From: Cucumis sativus | Taxonomy: Eukaryota > Streptophyta > Magnoliopsida > Cucurbitales > Cucurbitaceae | DNA: 64,000 bases | Direction of reading: 5' to 3' | Assembly (NCBI RefSeq): GCF_000004075.3 | Contig: NC_026656.2 | Span: 3,534,001-3,598,000, forward strand | Shown here: piece after piece, positions 36,920 through 49,700 of the stretch | Layout: every line of letters starts with the position of its first letter | Position numbering within the stretch: the stretch's first letter is position 1 | The notes under the pieces: generated by a model | Databases searched by the model: none | Seen by the model: only the letters and a program-made list of their open reading frames with translations | Told to the model about the DNA's origin: nothing | Made by a program: the position numbers and the translations under genes

Positions 36920-38107
36920 ATCACCATATGCACAAGGGTTGAAGGATTATTATTCATAACTTTCATATTAATTACTTTTAATAATTCATAGTACTTTTTT
37001 TATTTGGTTGAGTTATTCTCATTTTTGGTATTTGGTCTCTTATATAAAATTAAGTAATAGGCTCACATTGTCCTATTCTTATTTAACCAATATCGATCAA
37101 ATAATAATACTAACAACAAATTGAACCCTGTCTAATTAATTTTAACATCTATTGAAAATTTGACCAAGGCTGTATGTGTGTCTTAAGAGTTCAAGCAATC
37201 TCAAATTAATTTAACATAACTTCATTTGAAAATGTTATTTTTTTCACAATGATTCAATTGAACAAATGGTAAGTAGATCTAAATCTAACTTTAAAACCGA
37301 AATTTACTTGTTAGGAATGAGTAAAGTCTTAAAACGTCAAATGTATATCGACATGATGAAAATAGAGAGAGAGAGGGTCAACAAAAATAAGTACTCACAA
37401 AGTTAAAACAAGCAAAAAGGTGGATTGAAAGCAATGTGGACACCAATATATCATAGAATTGCAAAATGGGGCATATGATTTGTCTATGGCCATTTTAAAC
37501 TCTGGACCCCAACTAGATTGTGATGCAACAGCATATCTTAAGTACCAATGAAAAATGCAAAACCTACACATTCATATAAAGACTTCTGAGTTCAGGATGG
37601 TCCAGTAGCAAGGACCATTCAATTATCTTCCTGCATGTGGCAGTGCACTAAAATAACACACATCATAGGGCACTCAGCCCTTTCCAAGGGCCCTACTACC
37701 TAGTGGTCAATATACTAATCTTAGAGAACTCAAGGAGGGAGTTGTATAACCTAATATAATAAATCCAGTAAGGTCGCATACTTGTAGAAAGTTAGAAACC
37801 AGTTACCTTATTCTTCTTGTGATGCAAGCTTTTGTGATCATCAAGGATTGGAAATGTCGAGAATTCAAGTGCGAGACTTCTACTGAGCATGTTCTAATAA
37901 TTTTCTAGCATGTGGAAGAGGGTATAGAAAAGAAGACAATTTCCGTAAAATTTAACTTCATTGCGTGAGTTAAATATGTCAACATGCCAAATTATGATCC
38001 CAAAAACAGAATAATTGGATACTTTACACTGAAGATAAGCAGCTGGGTTGGCTCTAGAGAGGCAGGGTTTGAAGATAAAATGCTTCTTCCCATTAAAGAA
38101 ACGTCTG

Positions 38108-41100
38108 TCATTGTTTAAGAAAGTACTTTGAACGCAAGCTGTCGAGCATTTCTGCATACTCAATTGGAACAGCCTCATCACAAAATACTTCATCCCAAAT
38201 CTTGAGGAGATCTGTTTCACAAAGCGCTTTAAAATTAGTACGAATAAACAAAACATTTTGCCATGATAAGCCCTTAGATTCCTGTTATTATTTGGGAAGA
38301 CTATCCTACATTTCAGTTCCTAACAAAATCTAAGGTCTTCAAGTCGAAACTCAAAGTCCAGCCGAAATGTCAGGAAGCTTTTTAACATCCAAATTCCTCT
38401 ATAAATTTATCAAATAAAGTATGAATTATAGCATTTTGCATTCAACTCCTCAACAGTGAATCTATTTCATGCTTACCATCTTCACCCTATATTTAAGTTT
38501 TGTTTTAAATAGAGATAGAAGCTAGAACTCAGACATGTAGATTACTTCTTCAAGATTACGATACCGGCTGATAGCAAGACAATAAGGGGTATTCATAATT
38601 CACAGCTCAAATATGAGTAAATGAGTCTGCTGCACATATTCATTCTGAAGAATCCCGGTGCTACAAGAGATATTGTCTTTCTTTTTCTTATTTGAGAAAA
38701 TGATTATGAAAAGAAAAAAAAGAAAAGAAAAGGAAAAAAAGGAGTGCACCCACGAAGGCATAAACAATACAAAAACCTATCAAATTGACATACATCAGAG
38801 GAGGAGGAGCAAATTGACCAGAAGGCTTCAGAGTGAATGCTTATGTTGTTTAAGGACATAGTAAGTACACTAAATCCAATCAATCTTAACCAATTATTTT
38901 ACCTAGCAAATTCGGTTGCAAATGTTGACGCTAAGTTTTCAATCAAGAAGGTTAGAAACATAGGAAAAAAGTAAATATTAAATGAAGGTTGTACAACTTA
39001 CCAAACTTTTCAGAGGATGAAAGACACATCATGAGTATGCTGAACCTTGGGACATTAACTAAATTTTCTAAAAAACTGATAGCCAAAGCTGGTTCTTCAC
39101 TGCAAAATGATTACCCAGCAAAGTCTATTAACCATGGATGTTTTAAATCATAATCTAAATGTTCCTAGGACAAGTGAGAAATTTTCAACTTACATGAAAA
39201 ATGTAGCCACACACTTGACAATGTCTATTAAAATTGGGGCAGTTAATGCATCTTTGAATATTTGAGGCAACTTGGCTGGAGAGATGGTCTATTAAGAAAA
39301 ACAATTTCGTTAAAATTATAAAACAAATAAAAATGGCAGCAAGCTTCTAATATTTATCAAACAATTTTTATATATAGCCAACTACATATGTTCATATTAT
39401 CCTGGATGGACAAATGAACACAGCAGACAGCACCAAGAACAGCATAGTCTGTCTATATTAGATTAGATACCTTTAAAAGACGAGCCTGCAATGCTTGATC
39501 ACCAGAGAATCCTCTCCAAGAAACTTCAAATTGATAGGCAGTAGTTGGCGCTATAATGTTTTTTGCAGCTTCAACCATGCTTCTGGAAGCTGCTTGAGAA
39601 GCAAGTTCATACACTGATGCCTTCAGTTCCTGCTTTCTCGGAAGATGATCTCTCTGTAAAATATTGGCAGGAGAGTGGAATACGTATGAAAACAAAAGGA
39701 TTTAGACATCATTGCATCAGAAAGAATTTGTGGCACAGATAAATAGGGAATATGCTATGGTATTCTTATGCATGAGCTGACAACATGGTTCACAAATTGA
39801 TAACGAGTGAGAGAAATGGTTGAGTAGAAGCCTTTTACCGACCCATCCACTCACTATATGATTTAAGGTCCCTTTGGAACTTTAGAACTTTGAATGGATG
39901 GGCTTCAGTTCAACTAATCATGAAGGTGATCTTATGGCTTTGGATTCTTTCTTCAACAAGGCTTGAGCTTCTTCATAACTTGTTAGTGAGAGATTACCTT
40001 TAAAATAATCCCTCAAAGAAAGCTAAAAAAGACCACTCTTATTCCTAGTCCTCATTCCTAAATGTACGGTTGACCTTGAGTCTCATTTTGCATAACTTAT
40101 GACAGAATCAAGTACATGTATATCTGGCCTACATCAGTCAATTTTAGAGCTAGAAGTTTCCTACTCAGTGAATAGATAGGCTCGATAAATCTCTTTGGTT
40201 TAGGGTTTCAAGCCTACCAATCGAGGGCCTTACTTAAGTCACCCTTTAAGAATCGACCCAAGTCTCTTTAGAACTCAAGAACGTGATTCTACAATTTATA
40301 GAACATATCTTGTTCAAGTAAGGTCAAAATCGACCTAAGCCTCTTCAAAGACCCAAATAACAATAGTCCAATTTTCTATTCAAGTATGCCTTGAAAAAAA
40401 AAAAAGTGAAGATCAGTCATTAAGATATTGAACTTCTCATCAAAAATCACATGCTTTTTTAAAAAAGGTCAATATAAGCATGACAACTTCATCGACCCTT
40501 TCATTTTTTAGTAGAGAAAGTTTAAAGCAAGAGTTATAGAATGAGCTGCAGAAGCACATAATGTGAAGGGAACAGCCCAAATAGGAAAATAGGCAGGCTT
40601 CTATTTGATTTCAATGATGTTTTTAAGATGAATCCTGCAATTGTTAACAAAGAAGAAACTATTGCAGCATCTTATTTGTCTATCTTTGGAACAAGAAATG
40701 GTATATACTTAACCAACATAAAAATGGGAACCATCAATAAAAAGGCAGTGTACAACGCAGAAAAAAGAGTTCAAATGGATCTTAAGAGACCTCCAATGCC
40801 GACAAATATGAACTTGAGTCTTTGTGAAAACCATTTGTTGCTACTTTTTTGGAAGTGATTTCAGCTCCTGAACTTGTGTCCTCACTTTCTTCTAAACGTG
40901 CTGATGTCTTGACAGCATTTCCCCCACCATTTTCCTAAGAACAGAATCCAAAAGCCTTAAACATCATTTGGCTTAGACCCAGCTTCATAATAAGAAATAT
41001 CATCTTTAAATACATTACCAAGGGGTGGGGGGAAACATGCACTACAATTTTCTACAGAAAATCTTGGGTGGGAGGTGGGGGTTGCCCCATTGTATTCGGT

Positions 41101-43597
41101 CAATTTGAGGGAAGAAACTTTATACAAATACAGAAAAGGACACCACGGTCAAGATATAAGCAGTACAAGTAATTAATTATCAGCAAATTGTCTCCCCAGT
41201 GAGTACTTCAACAAAGAAATAAACTACACTACACAGTCCTACAAAGAGGAAAAGGACAAGGGGGCTATAAATTAAGTAGCAATACATTAGTATTGTTTTA
41301 TACTAGAGCAAAATATAGTTTTTAAAAACTTGAGAAACGAGAGAGTGAGAAAGATCTGTTGAATAAATTATTAAGAGTATAGACCGGCTGGATCTTCACT
41401 GAAAAGTTACAGGATATCATTTTCATTTGTCTGTTTGTTTTGATCCGTCTATATGCACCTCATTCACATGGGCAACTACCCCACCCTACTACATTTGTTT
41501 TAAAAGAAAATACAGTATACCATGGGCAATAACAAATTAGAAACCTTTACCTCAACACGTTCTCGAGCTGCCAATAATCCAGTCCTTGATGTGCTGCTAG
41601 AGACAGGAGGGATGTCCTGAATTTTTGCATCAGAGTCAGATTTTTTAAGTGTCTTCTTATTTTTGGTGGAGCTTCTTGAAGCACCAGATGCCTTCTCAAG
41701 AATTGCCTGCGATGTGTATACATGTATAAGAAGGATTAAAGAAATCGTATTGGCAATAGAACACATTTGAAGTATCATAACTTTCTCTCCCACATTCACC
41801 TGTAAATAGTTCAAGAGATCCAGATTTAACAAAAATCATCTTAAATCTTAATGCTAAACATACCTTCCCAACAAAAGCTCTGAGATCAGCATGCTGCTTC
41901 TTGATCTCCTGGTTGTTAGGCTCCAATCTCTGGGCAAATTCAGCATCTGCAATCAGTCAAATACATCAGTCAAATAAAAATCACAAAAAAAATCCACATG
42001 CAATTGAAGTGACTAATTTTGTACCCTCCAAGGCCTCTTTAGCCTTCCCAAGTTCCTTTCTAGCTGTTGCTCGGCGTGAGTATGCTTTGATGTATCGATC
42101 ATCCAAATTTAAGGCCTCTGTACAGTCATCCTCAGCCTCCTGAAATCTGACCCAAGGAAGGTGGAAACAAGAAAATAGCAAAGAAATCAACAATGTTAAC
42201 ACATTTAATAGTCATCAACTCATAGCTTGCCTTATCAAGAACACTATTTTATTGGCAAAACAACTTATAGCAGAAAATATTTTAGAAACATAGGTGTATT
42301 AATTCATTTCAAGAAATGTAAGCGACAGACAGCAAGAAGCAAAGACCTAGTTTCAAGGAACATCATAAACAGATCCCATGCCTATCCATCTAAATGGAGG
42401 AAAGCTTAGAATCTATGGACTGAAACTTGCCTTCTGATTTTTAGGTAGGCCATAGCCCTATTTGCAAAGGCTACAGCTGTTGGGGACAAAGCAATACTTC
42501 TTGAATAGCAGTCAATGGCTTCTTTAAACTTCTTTTGCTTAAAATACTCATTACCCTGGAATTTGAAGATATATCATACACACATGCAGTCAGGAGTCAA
42601 GGTCTTTCATGGCTACACCAATTATCTCTTCATCATATAAACATGAGCAAAAGAACACAATCTACCTGTTCTTTCTCTGAAGCAGCATCAACAAAACTCC
42701 CTTCAGTCTGAAAATTTCTTGATAGACGGTTAACTGCATCGTATTGCTTCATGTAATCAGCTGCTGAAGCTTTTTCTGTCTGCCTTCTATCCTGGTTAGC
42801 TATGACATTACTTAAGGTGATCCTCAAATAATACTAACATTATTTATCAAAAAATGTAACAACACTGTTCTCCAGAACATCTCTACCATGCACAAAAGCC
42901 AACTTCAATAAGAGTATAAAAATTATTATCAATGCATGCACAGATTAGCACCAGGTTTTTCTTCAAAACATAAACCAGTGTAAATAATGGCATCCAAGGC
43001 AGTAGTTTTTAAAATGTGCAGTTCACTATGAAACTGAAAATTTGATAGAGTTAAATACCTCTTTTTCTTTTCCAATGGCCTGTGGCTTCAGTTTCTTGTC
43101 CTTTCCCTTAAATGAGACTTCCCAATCCTGCAAGTCATTCAAAAATCCCTGGAAATCCTGGAGGAAAAGAATGCGTCCAAAACACATACAACTCAATAAG
43201 AAAAGCCACCAACACAGCCAGCATCTAACTTAACTTAACTTAACACACCAATAACAATGATTTCAGATAACAACTTCTAACCCCTATTTCAATACATTCA
43301 GCCCATTAATCACTTCAATGCAAGTAAACAGAACTTTATACCATCAAACCCCCAATAAGCACGAAGAAATAGCCAGGGGAGTTGCATACATAGCCAGCCC
43401 GCTTCGTTTCCACAAACAATGAAAATTACAGAAAAATTGAAAACTCAACTCAAAGCTTTGTAACTTTATATTTCTCCTCGTTTTTCAAGCAACGGGGTAA
43501 GAAAGTGTTCAATCTCTGAACTACAGTAGAGGAGGTTGAGAAAAAATGAGAGTACCAGAAGCTGATCGCGCCCGTGCTTGGCGGAGGAATCGGCCAT
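38108..43597 (-). CDS. RPAP3: RPAP3-like TPR co-chaperone
   Basis: A homologue of RNA polymerase II-associated protein 3, the HSP90-binding TPR subunit of the R2TP assembly machine; Arabidopsis TPR5 (At1g56440) is the likely counterpart. Exons: 43597-43556, 43157-43059, 42791-42666, 42555-42431, 42146-42025, 41946-41864, 41706-41551, 40934-40791, 39653-39471, 39288-39194, 39099-39002, 38211-38108; 458 aa. The N-terminus has GFLNDLQDWEVSFKGKDKK, typical of the family. Three TPRs lie at about 84-190 (QGNEYFKQKKFKEAIDCYSR, AFANRAMAYLKI, AYSRRATARKELGKAKEA), followed by a low-complexity linker at about 200-300. The RPAP3 C-terminal domain is at about 325-425 (QFEVSWRGFSGD, FLENLVNVPRFSILMM). Intron 4 has a GC donor (AG|GCAAGT, 42430-42429); no nearby GT keeps the frame. 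The exon 8 donor GAG|GTCTCT (40790-40789) is weak, so that boundary is the least certain. Confidence 0.9.
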
Positions 43598-44958
43598 GGA
43601 AGAGGAGAAGAAACAAAGAGTAGAGACGAATAAAGAGAGAATGGAAAATTGTAGCAGATGGTGTTGGGAAGAGCCTCTCGAAGCGTCCAGAGACGTTCGC
43701 CGGCCGGAGTTACCGCCGTGGATTCAAAGTCCGTAGAATCCTAACCGATTGGGCCAAATCGAAAAATAGCATAGCCCACAAACATAACATACGGCGTTTT
43801 GGACCTTTTTTTATATCTTAACGATTTGGAATGTATTTAATTAAGTAAGAGAGCTCAAACTCTTAACTCTTAAGATAGAGATGAAAGGGCCTCGTTATCA
43901 ATCGGTTTGAGATGGACCTCTCTTTTAACTATACTATCACAATCCCTAATGAGTATCCATCCAATCAAGATTACAAAACTCACTCTATGAAATATTATTT
44001 TAAAACTTTTGTTCTACTCACACCACTATTAAAATACCATCTTCCATTTAATTTACTCAATCTCTCAAATTATTTCAAAACAAGAAAAATAAATAAAAGA
44101 GTTCAAATATTTCTCCTTTTATTTTTCCTTTGATTGTATCATCTCCCAAAAACCCTTATCATAACACAACCAAACAACTATATTAAGAAGAAGGAAAAAA
44201 AAGGCTGAGAGATGATATTTTATTATATGTGTAAGTATTTTTTTTATTAATTTTATCATTTAAGAAGATTTTCTTTTTTAAAATTTGTTTTGAATGTTAA
44301 CATAAAACAAGGGTTAGTAAGAAAAATAGCAAATTTTAAAAACTCATTAAAAAAAAAAACAAAAAAAAAGAGTTTCAAAATAGTAAAAATAGCAACCTGA
44401 ATTTTATAAATAGAAAACAATAATTAGACTAAGACAAAATATATCCTACAAAACTCTAAAAAGAAAACCTCACTCAATTAATATCTTTTATGAAACCACA
44501 TAGTGCATTATCATATTAAAAACAACCGTAGATTATGGGTTGTTAAATAAGAAATTTTAAACCAATCACAAAGTGTTATGTCATTTACTAAATCAACGAT
44601 GGAAAATACACATGGTTGAATTTGGGTTGAATTAAATTTTTTTGACATATGTCTCAAATGAAAATTGAAGACATGAATATGCCAATTCTGATGATGCCAT
44701 ATGTTAATTCTAACAATGACATAGGTTTTTATTTCGACTATTGGATCAAATTAATTATTTTGGTCAAATTAAATATTATTTACTTAATTAAAGTTTAAGT
44801 TAGTTTAATTTAATTTAAATGTTAAATATGACTCAAATCCACGTGGTTGAATCAATTGGTATGGTCCATGGACTAACCAAACCCAAGCTCATAAAGTCCA
44901 TCAAATAACTCAAGCGAAATTGCAATTGAGGACTATTTTAGCAATAATAATTAAAGAT

Positions 44959-45147
44959 ATAGCAACATTTAAAAAAAATTGCAAATATAGCAAAACTATA
45001 ATTGATAGACTTGTATAGCTGATAGACTTCATATGGTATATCAATGATAGATCAATATTTGCAACATGGTTTATTATTGATAAACTTATATCAATAGTAT
45101 TTGACAAATTTTGCTATATTTGCAAATTTTTTAAAATTGTGCTATAT
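44959..45147. mobile_element. MITE-like element with about 38-bp terminal inverted repeats
   Basis: The clearest copy of the family. The left end runs TATAGCAACATTTAAAAAAA then ATTGCAAATATAGCAAAAC. The right end, inverted, runs TATAGCACAATTTTAAAAAA then TTTGCAAATATAGCAAAAT, so the arms match over about 38 bp. The interior of about 110 bp carries GATAGACTT twice and TCAATGATAGATCAATA. It is 189 bp with no ORF of note. Target-site duplication cannot be read with certainty because the flanks are AT-rich. Confidence 0.6.
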
Positions 45148-45555
45148 ACTTAATTAATTTGAATTTAATTGCTAAATTTACAACTATTCAATAACTTAAA
45201 AAAAATATTTTCAATTTGTAGGATGGGAAATTCTAGATTCCACGAGGTATAGATAGAATTATTCAAGGAAGCAAATACTCACTTCGAATATTGAAATTCC
45301 TTCAAAGATAAAATATTTATCCCAAAACTCAAACTTTATGGTTTGCTTCCTCAAATCTGAACTTTGTACTTCGTTTTCTTAGATCGAACGTAAGAGTTCA
45401 AACGAGAGAGAATCAAAAGATCAAATAAACTGAGAGAAAATTTAAATATTAAATATTAGATATCAAACACATCCCATCAAATCACAATCTCATAAATTAA
45501 TTTTATGTGAAAATCTTGTATAAACAATTTAAAAATCTTATTAATTATTTTTGAT

Positions 45556-46139
45556 TGACGTCACACAAGCAATTGAATTGAGTCTAAAACGTGGAGAGAG
45601 AGAGAGAGAGAGAAAGAAAAGGGTAAAAAAGAGGGGGAAGAAGGGGAAAGAGAAAAGGAGAGGAAAAGAGAGGGGGAGTAGTCCGTAAGGAAGAGAGAGA
45701 TAAGGAAGAGTACGAAAATTATGTATAGGTGGATGACGAAATGCGATGGGGGGGAGGGGGGGAGGGGAAGGTCAGGCGTCACATCCACAAAAAACTTTGA
45801 AACGACGTGTGACTTTAGAAACCTCCATCATTTCATTTCATTTCACACCACTCCCCCCCTCTCCTTTCCTTCTTCTCTCTACCACAAATCAATCACTCCC
45901 TGACGTGGCAGACATTTCAGACAGCTGCTGACACAGACCACCCCCATTTCTTCACTTTTCTTCTTTTCTTTCTCTTTTTAATTCCCTCTCATTTATTATA
46001 TTTTTCAACTTTACTACTACCCACTTCCTAATATTATTATCATCATCACTTCTTTAATTTCTTTTCAACCTCAACTCCCACTTTTAATATTATATCAAAG
46101 TTTTCATGACACATCGACAGTATCGCGCGCGATGCGCGG
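45556..46139. promoter_or_regulatory. Dense regulatory-looking block without a gene
   Basis: Within about 600 bp lie the perfect palindrome TGACGTCA (45556-45563), the polypurine tract, a G-rich run at about 45748-45770, a second ACGTG-type site near 45803, TGACGTGGCA near 45901-45910, and the 12-bp palindrome ATCGCGCGCGAT at 46122-46133 followed by GCGCGGG. These match bZIP (TGACGT) and CAMTA-type (CGCG) binding words. The nearest 5' end, RPAP3, is 2 kb away. Function is inference. Confidence 0.35.
45594..45715. repeat. Polypurine tract with (GA)n
   Basis: Almost only A and G over about 85 bp, starting with about nine GA units at 45594-45613, then GGGGGAAGAAGGGGAAAGAG-type sequence. After a short interruption at about 45681-45690 a second GA-rich patch follows. 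Such tracts bind GAGA/BPC factors in plants and can form triplex DNA; neither is shown here. Confidence 0.7.
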
Positions 46140-46722
46140 GAGCCTTGTGGAGCCCTTGTCCTTCTTCTCTCGTGGGTCCCTTTTCCTCATCTTAACTATT
46201 CCTATTTCCTATGTCCTAACACATCACACTTCCTTGTTTCCTTCTTTTTGTTTCTTTCCCCTTTTCTTCTTTCTCTTAACTATTTCGTTTTCTTTTATTT
46301 AACACTGCCTCATCATCTATTCTTACTCAAATTACCCTTTTCTTTTCAAAACATCCATCAACTTTTTCTTTACTCTTCATTTCCAAGTTACATGCATGCT
46401 CTTCACTCCATGGATACATCTATCACTATATCTTTTTAGTTCAACCATAATGACCAACACACCCATCACTTAACCACTACTTAAAACTCATTTTCTTTTA
46501 TTTGTTTTCAAACATAAACAAATTCGAGTGAATCATTCATGAAAACTACCCCAAATGGATCTTTTCTTTTTATCTAAATCTGGTCATCCCTAAAATTTCA
46601 ACATACAAAACTGTGTTTACAAACTCTTTTTTTTTTTTTTTCTTCTCGTTCTTTTTCCTTTCTTCCAACATATGTCTTTACACATTTCTCTCTCTCTCTC
46701 TCTCTTTTGATTGTTCTCATTC

Positions 46723-49700
46723 TTAAGCAGAGCCATTTCCAGGTCCTCCTAATGTTAAAAACACACCCTGAAGATCATCTCTAAGCTTAACTGGCAATGA
46801 AGATGGAGTTGGTTTTATGATTGGAACAGGAGGAGGACTGAGTTGAGCTTGCCTGAAGCTCTGACCTGACTCCGGTACCACAACCGACGGTCGTTGCTGC
46901 AAACTCTTTGATCGTTCTATGTGGTTTGAGTTTGGGACTGTGTTTGTAGGAAGAGGTGGACTTTCAGTCACAATGCTGGCCCTTGAGAACACCCCAGGTC
47001 CCTGATTCAATAGAAGAAAGTGTTGCGTTGGTTTTAACTACTTGAATAAGTGATCAGGAAGAAATTTCGAGTGTTCGGGGACGCTTACGGGTGTGAACAG
47101 GACGCCTCTATATACTTTCCCATTGACAGTAGCAGTCATTAGGAAGCCAGAGTCGAAGGCACCGTCAACTCTTCCTCGAACCTCAGATCCAATCTGAAAC
47201 AAACACGACATACGTATTAAAAAGTGATGAAGATGTATAAGAAGCAATGTTGCTTCTGATGATTTGTGTATTTTGGTTTAAGCTACCATGTTTTGAATGA
47301 GGCCAGTCTCCAAGGACTTGTGTTCTTTCACTGGACGAACAACATGGAGAAGCTGCTGCTGTTCGGTCTTTAGCAGATTCTGGTGTCCGAAATATGAAAG
47401 ATCTTGCTGTGGAGCGGTTTGGACAACATTTCGGAACTCAGGTTGGGTTCTAGAAATGCTGTAAGGTTCGCTTGTTGAGCTATGATTCACACGCTTGAGA
47501 AGTCGTAATCCTTGGGAGCTTGTTACTGAATCAGAGACTTTTCGAACTGGGGTCTGTTCTTGATCGGATTGTGATGGAGATGAATGCTGGGACAACGACA
47601 AAGAATGCTCCTCTTGCTCGGATTCAACCTCCCACACCTTTGGATTCATGGTTCTCCTCCGTTTTGGATGTAATGTCTCTGGAAAACACAATGAAAAGTA
47701 GATCGTTCAAGTACATTTCATAATCAAGAAAAACAACTCAACTCGAGAGATATATATACTGACCTGACATGAACTGAGAAGAATGTTTTGTCTCCAATTT
47801 TGGTCCATGATCTTCCTTTCTAACTAGCTCTATGTTGTTCCCCATAAGCTTAGTCTTCTGCTTCAAAGAAAAAAAATAAACAATGTTACAATTACAACTT
47901 AATTACAAGGCAATTAAACCTTCAGCATTTGAGTCGTCGTGTTGTACCACGCTGCTCTGATCTTCTCGTAAAGAACTCCTTGTTTGATTATTCCAGTGTT
48001 TTCCAAAAATTTTGCACATTGAAACATTGTACCGGCCATTTGGATGCTCTGCTCCGAGTTGCAAGACCAACAAATCATTGAGAGGTCGTTCATCCTCTCC
48101 ACACCTATGAATTCCAAAGAAAAAACAGGAAACAAATTAATCAAGGAACCCGAACCAGGACTGTTGCTCGATGACTATTAAGTTTTGCGCTAAACTACCC
48201 TCCATATATGGCAATGTCTGAGTCTGCAACCACAGCTGTGTGAGAAAATCTCCCTTGAGGTTGCTGACCGCACGTATCGAGTTGAGTCCACGAGCAAGTA
48301 CATAAATCAAGCACCCAAGCATCATTGTAGTATTGTCTATCTCCAACCCCACCAAGTATGTACACCTGCAAATTTGAAAAATCAGTCAAATGCCTTGAAA
48401 TGAAAGCAACAGACAACGTGGTTTAAAGATTCTAATCGTATTTTAGTGTTGTGTTCGCCGTTTCTGTCTTTTCAGTAACAAAAATATTAACCGCAGCATA
48501 ATGACTTGCCTTTGTTGCAATATTAACCGCAGCATGACCTGCCCGAACACCAGGTGAAGATCCTTGAACTGATAACTATTGACAAAAAGGAAGAGAAGAG
48601 CCATTAAGACACAAATCATTTGTCAATTCCAAAACCATATAGTTGAAAGAAAGCTTAATACTTTAGACCAAGTTAATGAATGCACGTCGAGCATATCAAC
48701 ACCCCCTTGATAACGGTCTCCACAGTCCCCACCGTAAACAAACAGCTTGTGACCAACTGCTGTAGCAGAGTGACTATCCCTTGGGACTGGAATATCACCC
48801 CTCACCTCAATATTCATCCACACCATAGACTTGAGGTCTAGAATGTGTAGATCATTCAAGTAATTGGATTCACCCTCTCCACTTCCCCCGAAAATAACTA
48901 GTTTGTCATCTCCAACAAGTGTGGCCGTGTGACTTTCTCGAGGTGATGGTGGATTCCCTTTGCATTCAGGTTGTACCCATTCCTTAGTACCAAGATCCAA
49001 AATGTGGAGATCATTTACCTTCTTAGAGCCATTTGTACCACCAAAAACTATCATCTGGTTACCAACAATTAAGGCGCCGTGGCTGTCTCTTGGGCCTGGA
49101 CCCTGACCGGTAGTTACCATGTTGGTCCAAACCATGGTATCAAGATTTAGTACAAGAACATCACTGAAATGCAATCCACCACAGCATCCCTAGTTTGAAG
49201 TATTGGAAGAAACACATCACAAAAACGGCATATGGCAACACATACAGAAAACACAAAACATTTCACAGTGAAACATAGCTCAAAAGCATTCCCCTCATAC
49301 ATAACATCGGATTTTCAATTTCCTATATAAATCTAAAACTGAATACAAACAATGCCAGAGATTATACAATATCCCTTTAGCAAGAGCAATGCGAAGTATG
49401 GGGGGTTGTATAGTTCGTGTTTAAGAACATTAAAAGCTATTGAACCATCCATTTGAAGAATGAGTGTCATTAAAAGCTTTAACAGAATATATCAATAAGA
49501 GAGAGATAAAGAGAACCAAGAAGAGAAAATCAAGGGAGTTAGAGAAGAATTTCCCAAACAGCAGTTTAACTGTCTGTACTAATTTGAGCAACTAAAACTA
49601 AAACCAGAGAAAGATAAGTCTGTTTTTAGTCAAAGATAGCCATTCAGCTTAACAGAAAAAGAACAAAAACAAAAACAAGAGAGAGAAAAGAGCAGAGCAT

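Larger units (their letters stand above)
33481..38107. other. Intergenic region, EFR3-like promoter to RPAP3 3' flank
   Basis: EFR3-like promoter on the left, then AT-rich sequence without credible ORFs. It contains a MITE-like element at 34613-34735, a possible weaker relative at 36060-36160, the AAAGGTC triplet repeat at 36896-36919, and two small hairpins around 37596-37690 that may belong to the RPAP3 3' UTR. Confidence 0.55.
43598..46722. other. RPAP3 promoter side to kelch 3' flank
   Basis: RPAP3 leader and promoter up to about 44 kb, AT-rich filler, a MITE-like element at 44959-45147, then an unusual block at 45.55-46.2 kb with a polypurine tract, C-rich stretches, bZIP-type sites and a CG palindrome. 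A long pyrimidine-rich section follows up to the kelch stop, including a (CT)n tract at about 46687-46706. No coding region is supported. Confidence 0.55.

Noticed and set aside
45561-45931. Pro/Ser-rich open frames in the 45.6-45.9 kb block
   Set aside because: They are translations of the GA/CT-rich tract on either strand, with no splice or family support.
47914-48144. 76-codon frame over kelch exon 5 in another frame
   Set aside because: The kelch frame here reads GCGEDERPLNDLLVLQLG and EHPNGRYNVSMCK, which continue the propeller; the other frame is a shadow.
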